Notes: generated from the letters alone by a model not told the origin. A stretch of DNA of 64,000 nucleotides from a bacterium (GCA_021846445.1 JAJZWY010000004.1:1-64000), one strand, 5' to 3'. Positions 26,928-35,467 are shown, numbered from the stretch's first letter. Translations and numbers: made by a program.

Positions 26928-28157
26928 TCAAGTAATATTTAAGGTAGCAAAGTAATCTTCTGGAGTTTCAGCTCTTCTTATCAGCTCAACCGAATGATCA
27001 GTATGGAGCAAAAGTTCTGCGGACCTGAGTTTGCCATTGTAGTTAAATCCCATAGCATGTCCATGAGCTCCGACGTCGTGAATAACAAGATAATCACCTA
27101 TTTTGACCTCTGGAAGATCACGATCTATGGCGAACTTGTCATTGTTCTCGCACAGTGCGCCCGTTACGTCATATCTTTGTGTATTTGTAGTATTTTTGCC
27201 TAATACTGTTATATGGTGATAAGCACCATACATACCAGGTCTCATTAGATTGTTCATTGAGGCATCAAGTCCAATAAATGTTTTATAGGTACGTTTAATG
27301 TGAATGACTTTACTAACTAAATAGCCATGTGGACCGGTTACATATCGTCCACATTCCATAAATAGTTTCGGCCTATAGTCAAGTCTGGTCTCCACTATGC
27401 TTTTTACTGACTTCCCAAATGCTATTATGTCAAACTCCCTATCCTCTGGCCTGTAGGGTATTCCTATACCTCCTCCGATGTCTATAAAATCTAACTTTAT
27501 TCCTTCCTGATCAAATATAATCTTGGCAAGTTCAGTAATAAGGTCTACAGTTCTTTGGGCCTTATTTTGGTCAAGATTATTACTAATCACCATAGTATGT
27601 AAACCAAATTTTTTAATACCCAGCTTTTTAGACATCTTAATTGCCTCTAGAATTTGATCTTTTGTCATACCAAACTTAGCTTCAGTTGGAGCTCCTATTA
27701 TCTCATTGCCCCCATCACCCAACCTGCCTGGGTTATATCTAAATCCTATGATACTTGGGAGTGATGCTGATTCTTTAAGAAACTTTAAGTGTGATATATC
27801 ATCAAGATTAATAATTGCACCCAGTTTAGTGGCTAATACAAATTCTTCTGCCGGTGTATCGTTAGAAGTAAACATAATATCTAAACCTGTAGTAACTACT
27901 CGTTGTGCTAACATAAGCTCCGTTAAGGAACTACAGTCTAACTTCATCCCTTTTTTATATAAGAGCATAAGAATCGATGGATTAGGTAAAGCTTTTACCG
28001 CAAAATAGTTCTTAAAACCCTTGTTCCAGGCAAAGGCCTTATATAATCTATCTGCCGTATTGTTAATCCCTGCCTCATCATAAATATAAAAAGGAGTAGG
28101 GTATTTCTTGGCAATTTCTTCTATAAAACTATGATCAAACGGTAGCGATTTTAGCAT
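26928..28157 (-). CDS. lysA: PLP-dependent decarboxylase, diaminopimelate decarboxylase-like
   Basis: A 409-residue fold III PLP enzyme. The PLP lysine is in NYFAVKALPNPSIL, the phosphate-binding glycines in DIGGGIGIPY, the substrate arginine region in MECGRYVTGPHGYLV, the active-site cysteine in GALCENNDKFA, and the C-terminal barrel closes with DVGAHGHAMGFNYN. This matches LysA, which forms L-lysine from meso-diaminopimelate. No other lysine pathway genes are nearby, so a related amino acid decarboxylase in the accessory block cannot be excluded. Confidence 0.82.
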   Translation of the reverse strand: MLKSLPFDHSFIEEIAKKYPTPFYIYDEAGINNTADRLYKAFAWNKGFKNYFAVKALPNPSILMLLYKKGMKLDCSSLTELMLAQRVVTTGLDIMFTSNDTPAEEFVLATKLGAIINLDDISHLKFLKESASLPSIIGFRYNPGRLGDGGNEIIGAPTEAKFGMTKDQILEAIKMSKKLGIKKFGLHTMVISNNLDQNKAQRTVDLITELAKIIFDQEGIKLDFIDIGGGIGIPYRPEDREFDIIAFGKSVKSIVETRLDYRPKLFMECGRYVTGPHGYLVSKVIHIKRTYKTFIGLDASMNNLMRPGMYGAYHHITVLGKNTTNTQRYDVTGALCENNDKFAIDRDLPEVKIGDYLVIHDVGAHGHAMGFNYNGKLRSAELLLHTDHSVELIRRAETPEDYFATLNIT

Positions 28158-28230
28158 AATAATATCTTACCATCAAATGAGTATAATCTAGAATTTTTGT
28201 CTTTTTCTTTTAATAGGATCGAGTTCTTTT

Positions 28231-28570
28231 TTACGTAGTCTGAGAGCTTTGCGATACTGTATGCTCTTCAATATTGAACGTTTCAGCAGAACCCTTCATA
28301 GCGTCGTAAAGCTGGGGCAACTCTTCAGCATCGCCATGAAATGTGTATTGCAAAAAGGCGACTCTCTGTCCCACTCCCCATTGGACTTTTTACTTCCCAT
28401 TTCGTGCCGTCAACATCAAGGTCGAGTGTTCTAAAAGTTGCTGGACGTATAATGACCACGTCTGACCGAAAATGTTCTGCAATCACAATTGCTACAGAAA
28501 ACTCATGGTTCTTTGGAGGGTCACTTATGTTAGTATCAACGATTATTTTATATTTTATCGGAACTTTAGT
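28231..28570 (-). pseudogene. Decayed nuclease/toxin-like gene
   Basis: Two overlapping minus-strand frames read as protein. The first (28570 to 28325) gives VPIKYKIIVDTNISDPPKNH, FSVAIVIAEHFRSDVVIIR and TLDLDVDGTKWEVKSPMGSG. The second (about 28390 to 28231) gives VAFLQYTFHGDAEELPQLYD. The D...WEVKSP pattern resembles the Asp-Glu-x-Lys core of PD-(D/E)XK nucleases and of CdiA-type or phage-associated RNase toxin domains. No start codon and a frame break mean it is not functional as it stands. The family suggestion is weak. Confidence 0.4.
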
Positions 28571-28794
28571 TTATCAGCTTTCACCAAACTTACTGACGGT
28601 ACTGTCGGTATAAATAGTATCGTGAAGTTATATGCGTGTTTAACATTCATATTGCGCTATATACTGCGGTTTCGTTAGCTTGACACAGTAGTGTAAGTAT
28701 GTATCGCTGTAGTCTTCGCATATACGCGCGTTATGTGCGCTGATTGGTATCCATGAATAGTTCCATAACCTTTCATACGGCCACACATACTACA

Positions 28795-28850
28795 AGTTCA
28801 GCATCATTTTGCGTTAGAAACCGAACCCCAGTTCAGCATCATTTTGCGTT
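28795..28850 (+). repeat. Pair of 21-base direct repeats
   Basis: The same 21 bases (AGTTCAGCATCATTTTGCGTT) occur at 28795-28815 and 28830-28850, separated by 14 bases. They lie just upstream of the surface protein promoter. Confidence 0.85.
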
Positions 28851-28865
28851 GGACAAGAGTTTTGC

Positions 28866-28895
28866 TTGACAAGCTACTTTACATAATCGTAATAT
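28866..28895 (+). promoter_or_regulatory. Promoter of the surface protein gene
   Basis: A consensus TTGACA at 28866-28871 and TAATAT at 28890-28895, spacer 18 bases. It would give a leader of about 60 bases that is almost only A and T before ATG 28960. Confidence 0.5.
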
Positions 28896-28959
28896 AGGCA
28901 TAAGAATTAATAAAATTCAAAAGAAAATAAATAAAATAAATAAAAATAAGGTTAATAAG

Positions 28960-30657
28960 ATGAAAATTAAAAGACTGATGCAATTAGGTTCAGCTTTCAT
29001 GTTGAGCATATCTTCGTTGCTCTTTATATCAGCTCCATTGGTTCATGCTGCAGGTGGACAAACACTCACTTGGTGTGGAGCAAATGGTGCTGATTTTAAC
29101 ACAGCTTCTAACTGGGCTGTAGGTGATGTGAGCTGTAGTGGTAATAGTAATACAACAGCTTATCCAGGGTCAGACGGCAATGGGGACACTTTGGTATTTA
29201 ATTTATCAAATATACCGTCTGGTGATTCTTTTACAGTTAATGATGATGCTAGTTCTCTGTCATTAGCGACTATTGAATTTACGGGAGGTAATGGCTCAAG
29301 CGATGGCTACGGCTATGATATTACAGGTAGCAACTCCATTACAGTAACAGGCGGTGTTAAAGATAACAGTATTCCGTATACAGGTGGTGATGCTGTAGGT
29401 GGTAACGTCATTAACTCCAACATTAATGTTGGCAGTAGTGGCGGCCCTATAATCTTTAATATAAGCACAGGCAGTACCACTACTTTTGCAAGTGTGAGTG
29501 ATTCTAACGACATAACCGTTCAGGGAGGCGGTACGGCAGCTTTTTCTACTACAGGTTCAGCAAGTAGTCTAGCTAATTATACCGGCACTATATCTTCATC
29601 CGATGGTTCCATGATTCAAATACAAAACGATTTAAGTGGTACTTTTTCTTCTAGTGGTACAGTAGCAGTCAGTGGAACTTCAGTCTTAGATATGCAAGGT
29701 GGTAGCTGTAAAACTTCATGTACTTATACATATGATTTCCCAATATCATTGGGGGGTAGCGGTACAGGTAAAGACTCGGCTCTAAACCTTGATGGTTACC
29801 AAGATATTAATATTACTAATGACTTCTCTGGGCCAGTAACCCTTACGTCAAACGTAGCTGTAAGTGAAACAACTGGCATTGGTGATACAACACTAGACAT
29901 TACTGGTCCTATAAACTTCGGCAGGTACTACATAAAAACACCAGTAGGACCTAACGTAGTAACCGTTAATGTACCCAAGGGCACGAATGATTCTAGTGAA
30001 ACTCCAAATATTGGTGAGGATATAACTTACACAGATGATGGTACCGTAGGCAGTACAACCGTAGAAAGCGGAGGAACATTAAAAGGTTCTGGTACAGCTA
30101 ATGGGGTTACCGTAAATAGCGGAGGAACGGTTGCTCCTGGTGATGCGCCCACCTGTTTAACCGTTAATGGTAATTTTACCGAGAATGGTACTTATTCGCC
30201 CGAAATACAAAGTCCAGGTAACACTGCTTGTACTGACTATGACCAAACAATTGTAACTGGTAATGGTAACACAATTAATTTGACAGGCGGAACACTGGAC
30301 GTTAACCTACTTAACGGCTTTAGCCCTTCTGTTGGTCAAACCTTTGATATTATTGAAAATCAGACTGGTGACCCTGTAACAGGTACCTTTAGTAATTTAG
30401 CAGAAGGAGCAATATTTGAAGTTGGCAGTACTAAGTTTCAGATTACATACAAAGGCGGTACGAGCGGTGAAGATGTAGTTTTAACGGTTGTAAGTCCCAG
30501 TACACCGGTAACGTCTTCTGCTAAAGTTCCCGGTACACCAGACACAGGATCTGCGCTCACTAGTGCTTCGGTAGCATTGCCACTATTATCTAGTATTGCT
30601 ACCGCAACTGGCCTATACCTAATATCCAGAAGAGTCAGAAAGCACGTTGCTAAATAA
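28960..30657 (+). CDS. Secreted, wall-anchored repeat protein (adhesin-like)
   Basis: A 565-residue exported protein. A signal peptide covers residues 1-30 (basic start, hydrophobic core, cleavage near VHAAGG). The body is rich in Gly, Ser, Thr and Asn with short beta-strand repeats such as SGGTLKGSGTANGVTVNSGG and LTGGTLDVNLLNG, the pattern of beta-helical autotransporter-type passengers. The C-terminus is a sortase-type signal: TPDTG, a hydrophobic stretch of about 20 residues, and a basic tail RRVRKHVAK. A role in adhesion to a host or surface is likely. No sortase is in the window. Confidence 0.8.
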   Translation: MKIKRLMQLGSAFMLSISSLLFISAPLVHAAGGQTLTWCGANGADFNTASNWAVGDVSCSGNSNTTAYPGSDGNGDTLVFNLSNIPSGDSFTVNDDASSLSLATIEFTGGNGSSDGYGYDITGSNSITVTGGVKDNSIPYTGGDAVGGNVINSNINVGSSGGPIIFNISTGSTTTFASVSDSNDITVQGGGTAAFSTTGSASSLANYTGTISSSDGSMIQIQNDLSGTFSSSGTVAVSGTSVLDMQGGSCKTSCTYTYDFPISLGGSGTGKDSALNLDGYQDINITNDFSGPVTLTSNVAVSETTGIGDTTLDITGPINFGRYYIKTPVGPNVVTVNVPKGTNDSSETPNIGEDITYTDDGTVGSTTVESGGTLKGSGTANGVTVNSGGTVAPGDAPTCLTVNGNFTENGTYSPEIQSPGNTACTDYDQTIVTGNGNTINLTGGTLDVNLLNGFSPSVGQTFDIIENQTGDPVTGTFSNLAEGAIFEVGSTKFQITYKGGTSGEDVVLTVVSPSTPVTSSAKVPGTPDTGSALTSASVALPLLSSIATATGLYLISRRVRKHVAK

Positions 30658-30674
30658 CTATAGATGATTATGGA

Positions 30675-30833
30675 ATGACTGACGGAGCAAACCTTGCACT
30701 CGACGATTTCGTAGACAGATTTAGAAAAGATTTTGGAGAGCGCACTTATATTAAGCGTCAACTAATAAGACCCGAACCTAGGTTTATATCAGATAGCAAA
30801 AATAGTTATTATTTCTGCAATTTACTGAGTTAA
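30675..30833 (+). CDS. Short unknown frame, possibly a gene fragment
   Basis: 52 codons from ATG 30675, beginning MTDGANLALDDFVDRFRKDF and continuing GERTYIKRQLIRPEPRFISD. The amphipathic, charged sequence looks protein-like, but there is no ribosome binding site and nothing I recognise. It may be the broken end of a larger gene or a chance frame. Confidence 0.25.
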   Translation: MTDGANLALDDFVDRFRKDFGERTYIKRQLIRPEPRFISDSKNSYYFCNLLS

Positions 30834-30850
30834 GTGCCATTTTGATAGTC

Positions 30851-31486
30851 TTAATCAGCTATAGCATTCTTTAGTGCCACTTTAAATAGTGAAAGTTGTG
30901 TATATAACATGTTAAGTTCATTTTGACCTGGTTGCCCATTATTTGCTTGTGTTGCCTGACAGTTGGATTGAGCACCCTGCCAATATAAATAGTAACCATT
31001 AACATGGGAGTATAATGTACCAACTTGACCGTCATATGGTCCAACTTCAGATGCTGGATAAGGAGTAGTTGAGACACTTACTCTTCCGAAGGGCATAGGC
31101 GAGTAAACAGAGGCGGTAATTGTACAAGATGGGCTGATATCGTCAAGCGAAGTAGTAGAAAAGAACAATATTGGACCACCACTGGTGGTGTAAGTATAAA
31201 TCAAGTCGCTTATGCCAGTACTTAGTGGCAATTTGATACCTAGCTGAGTTATTGTAAGGTAGTGCTGCGAGACAACCGGCTTCGTGATTGATGTTTTAGT
31301 TGAAGCTGTAGTCTTAGTACTTGATGTCGCCGTACTGCTCGGTAACGTAGCAGATTTGGATGATTTGACATTGTGTTGGCTATGCCATACATAATATCCT
31401 CCAAAGCATATAACAGCAAGTGTGAGTACAATAAGAGTAGCTTCAAGAAGAGTGAAACCTTTTTGGTTTTTAGATTTTTTGTTCAT
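30851..31486 (-). CDS. Type IV pilin-like protein
   Basis: 211 residues with a class III prepilin signal: basic leader MNKKSKNQKG, then cleavage before FTLLEATLIVLTLAVICFGG, with the conserved Glu at position 5 of the mature protein. A Ser/Thr-rich linker follows, then a globular domain with cysteines at about residues 125 and 175 that could form a disulfide. Probably a minor pilin or pseudopilin exported and assembled by machinery encoded elsewhere. It lies downstream of the merA operon on the same strand but 165 bases away. Confidence 0.8.
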   Translation of the reverse strand: MNKKSKNQKGFTLLEATLIVLTLAVICFGGYYVWHSQHNVKSSKSATLPSSTATSSTKTTASTKTSITKPVVSQHYLTITQLGIKLPLSTGISDLIYTYTTSGGPILFFSTTSLDDISPSCTITASVYSPMPFGRVSVSTTPYPASEVGPYDGQVGTLYSHVNGYYLYWQGAQSNCQATQANNGQPGQNELNMLYTQLSLFKVALKNAIAD

Positions 31487-31650
31487 AATACTTTAAGCAT
31501 AAACAACATTTGTACTAAATACAATAAAAAAGATCTGGGATAAATGATAGTAACTTATTCTTGGGGGGGTATATCAGCTTGGTTGAATAGGCGATTGGCG
31601 TTTTGGACTAACTAACGGTTCAATTTAGAATCTGCCGGGCTTAATATGGC

Positions 31651-33054
31651 TTAGATACAGCAACTCATCTTTGAAACATCTCTAGTGAATGACATAGCAG
31701 CTAGCTTTATAGCCTCAGACAGTGTTGGAAATACGGGTAGCATATCCTCAAGGTCATCTATCGTGTTCTTGTTCTTAATCAGTACCATCGCCTGTGCTAT
31801 TAAGTCTCCTGCATTAGGAGCTAAGATATGAACGCCCATAATTATTTTAGTCTCTGGGTGTATAGCTATTTTAATAACACCTTCAGTTCGCTTGGTTATC
31901 AAGGCTTTTGGCAATTTGTCAAAGGTTATATTGCGACAGGCACATACTTTTAGCTCAGCCATTTGTTCATCTTCAGTGTAACCAACGCTAGCTAACTGTG
32001 GGTCGGTAAACACTGTCCAAGGAACACTATGGTAGTCAATGGACTTATTAGTGCCATTTAAGGCATTTTCAGCTGAATAAGTACCTTCACGTCCAGCCGT
32101 AGTCTCAAGTCGTAGTGGTAAATTGTTTACATCTCCAATGGCGTAGATGTGGATTTGTGAAGTTTGTAGATTAGGTTGTACAACAATAGCTTGTTTGTCA
32201 TTTATCTCGACACCTGCTGCCATAAGGTTTAGTTTCTCCGTATTGGGGGATTTACCAGCAGCAAGCAGTATTTCATCAACTTCAACAGTTTCTTCACCAG
32301 CCTCGCTTGAATAAAAGACTGTTTTTACACCGTTTTCAGCGGTTACTTTAGTTAATTGAACGTTAGTTTTAATACTAACGCCCTCGTCAGTTAGTATCTT
32401 TTGCAGACGCTCAGTTAATATAGGTTCAGCACTTGGCATAATACTGGCTGCACGTTGCAAAATAGTTACTTGACTACCAAATCTGGCATATAGCTGACCT
32501 AGCTCTAAGCCGACAGGACCGGCGCCAATAATCGCCAGTCGTTTCGGCACTGTTTTCAGTTGCATGGCCTCAATGTGTGTTATGTAGCCAGCCTCAGCTA
32601 GCCCTTCTACGTTTGGCACAATAGCGGTAGAACCAGTAGCAATAATGAACTTAGCTGCTTCTATCTGTTGTTCTCCTACTTTAACCATATTATTAGATAC
32701 AAAAACTGCCCTACCTTCTATAAAGGTTACATTGTCTAAGCCTTTAAGCACTTGCTCATATTTTTCGTTTCTCAACTTTCCAACCAATTCCAGTTCATCA
32801 GCTACTACGGTGGCATAGTCAACTTTATTTACAGCTAGTTCAATGCCTGGCACGTTATGATGCTTGGCGGTATGCAATAACTCGGCAGCGTGTAGCAATG
32901 TTTTAGACGGCACACAACCAACGTTGACGCACGTACCTCCAAGCGGTAAGCCTGAGTTAATAAGCGCCGTTCTAGCTCCAAGCTCATTGGCTTTGATAGC
33001 GGCAGCAAATGCACCTGCTCCACCACCAACAATAATTAAATCGTACTGTCCCAT
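31651..33054 (-). CDS. merA: Mercuric reductase
   Basis: A 467-residue flavoprotein disulfide reductase that reduces Hg2+ to volatile Hg0 with NADPH. The FAD-binding start IIVGGGAGAFAAAIKANELG, the redox-active pair GGTCVNVGCVPSKTLL and the NAD(P) motif IIGAGPVGLELGQLYARFGS are intact. The C-terminus FTRDVSKMSCCI carries the adjacent cysteines that pass mercury to the active site and separate MerA from lipoamide dehydrogenase. The N-terminal NmerA metal-binding domain is absent, as in many short forms. Last gene of a minus-strand cluster starting with an ArsR regulator. Confidence 0.88.
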   Translation of the reverse strand: MGQYDLIIVGGGAGAFAAAIKANELGARTALINSGLPLGGTCVNVGCVPSKTLLHAAELLHTAKHHNVPGIELAVNKVDYATVVADELELVGKLRNEKYEQVLKGLDNVTFIEGRAVFVSNNMVKVGEQQIEAAKFIIATGSTAIVPNVEGLAEAGYITHIEAMQLKTVPKRLAIIGAGPVGLELGQLYARFGSQVTILQRAASIMPSAEPILTERLQKILTDEGVSIKTNVQLTKVTAENGVKTVFYSSEAGEETVEVDEILLAAGKSPNTEKLNLMAAGVEINDKQAIVVQPNLQTSQIHIYAIGDVNNLPLRLETTAGREGTYSAENALNGTNKSIDYHSVPWTVFTDPQLASVGYTEDEQMAELKVCACRNITFDKLPKALITKRTEGVIKIAIHPETKIIMGVHILAPNAGDLIAQAMVLIKNKNTIDDLEDMLPVFPTLSEAIKLAAMSFTRDVSKMSCCI

Positions 33055-33150
33055 AATATTTTATCCTTTCATTTATTTGCAATCTGGACACATAGTTTAA
33101 GTACCTTCTTTCTTATATAATTGGTTATTTATCTTCTGAATTTATCATAA

Positions 33151-33726
33151 TTAACAGCAATTTAGTATATACTTAATTGAATTTAAGAGTAGTTGGTCGC
33201 CATGTTTCAAATCGTTAAGAATAAGATTAGAAGAAGATCGGGAGACGATAATCTGTGAGGAGTTACACAACTTTACAGCTGACTGATAATATGTTTGAGC
33301 TTGACTCCAATATTCTTGAGCGATTTGATTCGGAATTATCGGTGCTTTTTTTGCAGCTAACAAACTATTTTTTAGTTGTTGGCATGATGCACTCAGTGAA
33401 ATAAAGTTGTCATTCTCAAGACTTGTTTGAGCTATTCCAGACTGTTTTATGATAGCGTTTTGAAGTTGTTGGTATTTAGCGTACCAATCATTAACACTCA
33501 CAGCACTGTTTGCAACTATAATGGCTTTATTTTCCGAAATATTTTTACTATAGGCAATATTATTAGCTAATTTGGCTGTATTATATCTGTTAATTTTAAA
33601 ATGATTCCAATAAAGCAACGATAAAGCAATAAGCAATAGAGGCAACATTAACCAAAGTAGGTGTTCAGAATAAAAAGGGTTACTTTTATATGAGTTTAGT
33701 GTTCTTGTTCTATCTTGCTTTCTCAT
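33151..33726 (-). CDS. Single-pass protein with C-terminal Cys-Cys, mercury cluster
   Basis: 191 residues: a basic N-terminus, one membrane helix (LLWLMLPLLLIALSLLYW) and a helical extracytoplasmic domain. Cysteines occur as SASCQQL, KLCNSS and the final YILNCC. The terminal pair of cysteines resembles mercury-binding ends of Mer proteins. I recognise no family; by position between the MerT-like protein and MerA it may bind Hg2+ outside the membrane in place of MerP. That role is inference. Confidence 0.65.
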   Translation of the reverse strand: MRKQDRTRTLNSYKSNPFYSEHLLWLMLPLLLIALSLLYWNHFKINRYNTAKLANNIAYSKNISENKAIIVANSAVSVNDWYAKYQQLQNAIIKQSGIAQTSLENDNFISLSASCQQLKNSLLAAKKAPIIPNQIAQEYWSQAQTYYQSAVKLCNSSQIIVSRSSSNLILNDLKHGDQLLLNSIKYILNCC

Positions 33727-33736
33727 AGTTATTGAC

Positions 33737-34279
33737 TTACTGTTGCTTCTTAATTTGGCAATTCGGGCAGTGGACTATTTGACGTACACTAATCAAGAAG
33801 GCATAAATTAAAATAAGTAATGAAAATAGCAGAATCAGTGGTTCGTGCGTGGCTATAAAACCCTGAACGCCTGTTAAGAAAGTTACATTAGGCAGTATAA
33901 CGCCAATGAAAGCGATTATTGAAGGTAGAACAAAACTGCAGCAAAGAAGAGAGCCGAGCAATCCACTTATTCCACCTATGATTGTTCCTGCAGAATGAGT
34001 TCGTTGACCACTAGCCTTAAGTTTAAAGTTCATCGGTACTATTAAAGACAGCAGACCTGCCATAACAAAAGCAAATGCTGCTAATTGTGGAGATAGGTAG
34101 CTAAGGTTTGTAAGACTAATTTGGCCCCCCGTACTACTAGCGGGCAATACTATTAGATAAAGAAAAAACACTAAAATAAAAGTAATTATTCCGATTAGAT
34201 AATATTTTCTAACATCGAAGGTAAAACAGACGGCTGATTGAATTCTAGTTAACCAGTTCATTTTATGTACTCTTAGCAA
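33737..34279 (-). CDS. MerT-like membrane protein (putative Hg2+ importer)
   Basis: 180 residues with four hydrophobic helices. The third contains LLGSLLCCSFVLPSIIAFIG, with adjacent cysteines inside the membrane segment as in MerT. The tail after the last helix has HCPNCQIKK, a CxxC on the cytoplasmic side that could hand mercury to MerA. Longer than standard MerT (about 116 residues) and not clearly homologous. Its start overlaps the end of the TlpA-like gene by 17 bases, so translation is probably coupled. Confidence 0.6.
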   Translation of the reverse strand: MLRVHKMNWLTRIQSAVCFTFDVRKYYLIGIITFILVFFLYLIVLPASSTGGQISLTNLSYLSPQLAAFAFVMAGLLSLIVPMNFKLKASGQRTHSAGTIIGGISGLLGSLLCCSFVLPSIIAFIGVILPNVTFLTGVQGFIATHEPLILLFSLLILIYAFLISVRQIVHCPNCQIKKQQ

Positions 34280-34820
34280 ACTGTAAAATTGAACCCATTG
34301 TTGCTGACGGAGTCGAATTAACGGTTTGGATAACGCCGTTGGGATTAATTAGGTAATAAATGTCAGGGGTATTGTCGGGATTATAGCTAGAAGTTAATGA
34401 TTGACTTGCTTCCCCAAAATAAAAGTTTGATGGTAAGGAGTTGGCATTAGTAGTGCCAGAAATAAATTGTTGCATTGATGGACCCGAGTACCCAGCATCT
34501 CCGTACGTCTCAAGTGCAACTATATTCAGACCGTCTTTTTGAAGAGTAGGAGCATTACTAATTAGTGTTTGTAAGCTTGCCTGACATGATGAGCACCATG
34601 TAGCCAGTAGGTAAACCATTAGTTTCTTGCCATGATAACTAGTTAACGAAATAGATTTACCTTGGATGTTTGTAAAGACAGCCGGAACTAAGGGTTTATT
34701 AACGGTAGCAGTTTGAAGTACTTTAGTCGACTTGGGTTTTTGATGATTATTAGCTATGCCAATTGCAAATAATCCACCTACCAATAAAATTATAATTATT
34801 ATAAAAACTTTCTTATTCAT
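34263..34820 (-). CDS. TlpA/ResA-like membrane-anchored thioredoxin
   Basis: 185 residues: an N-terminal membrane helix (VFIIIIILLVGGLFAIGI) and an extracytoplasmic thioredoxin fold with the redox motif LATWCSSCQASL. Such proteins reduce disulfides outside the membrane. Inside this cluster it could keep the cysteines of the mercury-binding partners reduced, or deliver mercury; this is inference. Overlaps the next gene by 17 bases. Confidence 0.8.
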   Translation of the reverse strand: MNKKVFIIIIILLVGGLFAIGIANNHQKPKSTKVLQTATVNKPLVPAVFTNIQGKSISLTSYHGKKLMVYLLATWCSSCQASLQTLISNAPTLQKDGLNIVALETYGDAGYSGPSMQQFISGTTNANSLPSNFYFGEASQSLTSSYNPDNTPDIYYLINPNGVIQTVNSTPSATMGSILQFAKST

Positions 34821-34882
34821 TAATCATTTTTCGCTTTCCCTTGAATGCCATTATTAGTAGATAATCCATTTCTTACTAATTC

Positions 34883-35104
34883 TTAACAAGAACCCTTAAT
34901 CTTATGCCTATGTTTAATCAAAAAATAAATAATTGATGCCAGTAATATTACAAAAATCAATAGACTAACTTTGTTCTTATTTAAATAAGCAACTATGGTT
35001 CCAGTAGTTATGAGTAAAAATATAGCGGAACCTAAACAACACAGTATTAACGCCACTGGAGCGATTAACATTATTCTAGGTAACTTTTCATCAGGTTTAT
35101 TCAT
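34883..35104 (-). CDS. MerF-like small membrane protein
   Basis: 73 residues with two membrane helices. Helix 1 holds adjacent cysteines (VALILCCLGSAIFLL) and the protein ends in KIKGSC. MerF, a two-helix Hg2+ transporter of about 80 residues, has one Cys pair in helix 1 and another near the C-terminus; here the second pair is reduced to one Cys. Begins directly after the ArsR gene. Confidence 0.6.
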   Translation of the reverse strand: MNKPDEKLPRIMLIAPVALILCCLGSAIFLLITTGTIVAYLNKNKVSLLIFVILLASIIYFLIKHRHKIKGSC

Positions 35105-35105
35105 A

Positions 35106-35414
35106 TTAGTTACCTATAAGACTGATGATATTATCAAAGGCATTATTTGCTAACGAATAATAAACTGTTTGAGCATCTTTTCTAGAAGTAACCATATTAA
35201 CTGCTCGTAATTTATTCAGGCTATGTGAAGCATTGGACACAGTTGTGCCAACTAATTCAGCTATATTAGTAACGCTCAGCTCTGAATGATACCGTAGTAA
35301 ATAGCAAATCTTGAGTTTAGTGGCATCTCCTATAACTCCACATTGACGGGCGCATAACTCAAGGGCCTTGTTATTTTGTAGTTCTTGTTTTAATAATTGA
35401 GTATTTGAACGCAT
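35106..35414 (-). CDS. ArsR/SmtB-family metal-responsive repressor
   Basis: A winged-helix regulator of 102 residues from the second ATG (35414), which sits 9 bases after the TATAAT box; the first ATG (35420) is too close to it. The recognition region reads LSVTNIAELVGTTVSNASHS, followed by the wing KDAQTVYYSLAN. Cysteines at the N-terminal side (LELCARQCGVIGDATKLKIC) are candidate metal ligands, placed differently from the ELCVCDL site of ArsR. Probably the Hg2+ sensor of the operon, a role usually filled by MerR. Confidence 0.85.
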   Translation of the reverse strand: MRSNTQLLKQELQNNKALELCARQCGVIGDATKLKICYLLRYHSELSVTNIAELVGTTVSNASHSLNKLRAVNMVTSRKDAQTVYYSLANNAFDNIISLIGN

Positions 35415-35422
35415 ACTCATAT

Positions 35423-35467
35423 ATTATACATATTGGAATTATTTAGTCAATAACCTCAACTCGGTTA
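35423..35467 (-). promoter_or_regulatory. Promoter and candidate operator of the mercury operon
   Basis: On the minus strand TTGACT (35450-35445) and TATAAT (35428-35423) are 16 bases apart. An inverted repeat, TAACC at 35451-35455 and GGTTA at 35463-35467 with a 7-base spacer, adjoins the -35 box and is a plausible binding site for the ArsR-type protein. The predicted transcript starts at or next to the second ATG, so it would be leaderless. Confidence 0.55.

Larger units (their letters stand above)
28158..28959. other. 802-base gap with a decayed gene and repeats
   Basis: No intact gene. It contains the frameshifted nuclease-like remnant at 28231-28570, a pair of 21-base direct repeats at 28795-28850, and the promoter of the surface protein at 28866-28895. 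Base composition is less AT-rich than the core genes around it, in keeping with acquired DNA. Confidence 0.6.

Noticed and set aside
28249-28678. Plus-strand short frames in the gap before the surface protein
   Set aside because: They have no ribosome binding sites and the opposite strand shows the better protein-like sequence.
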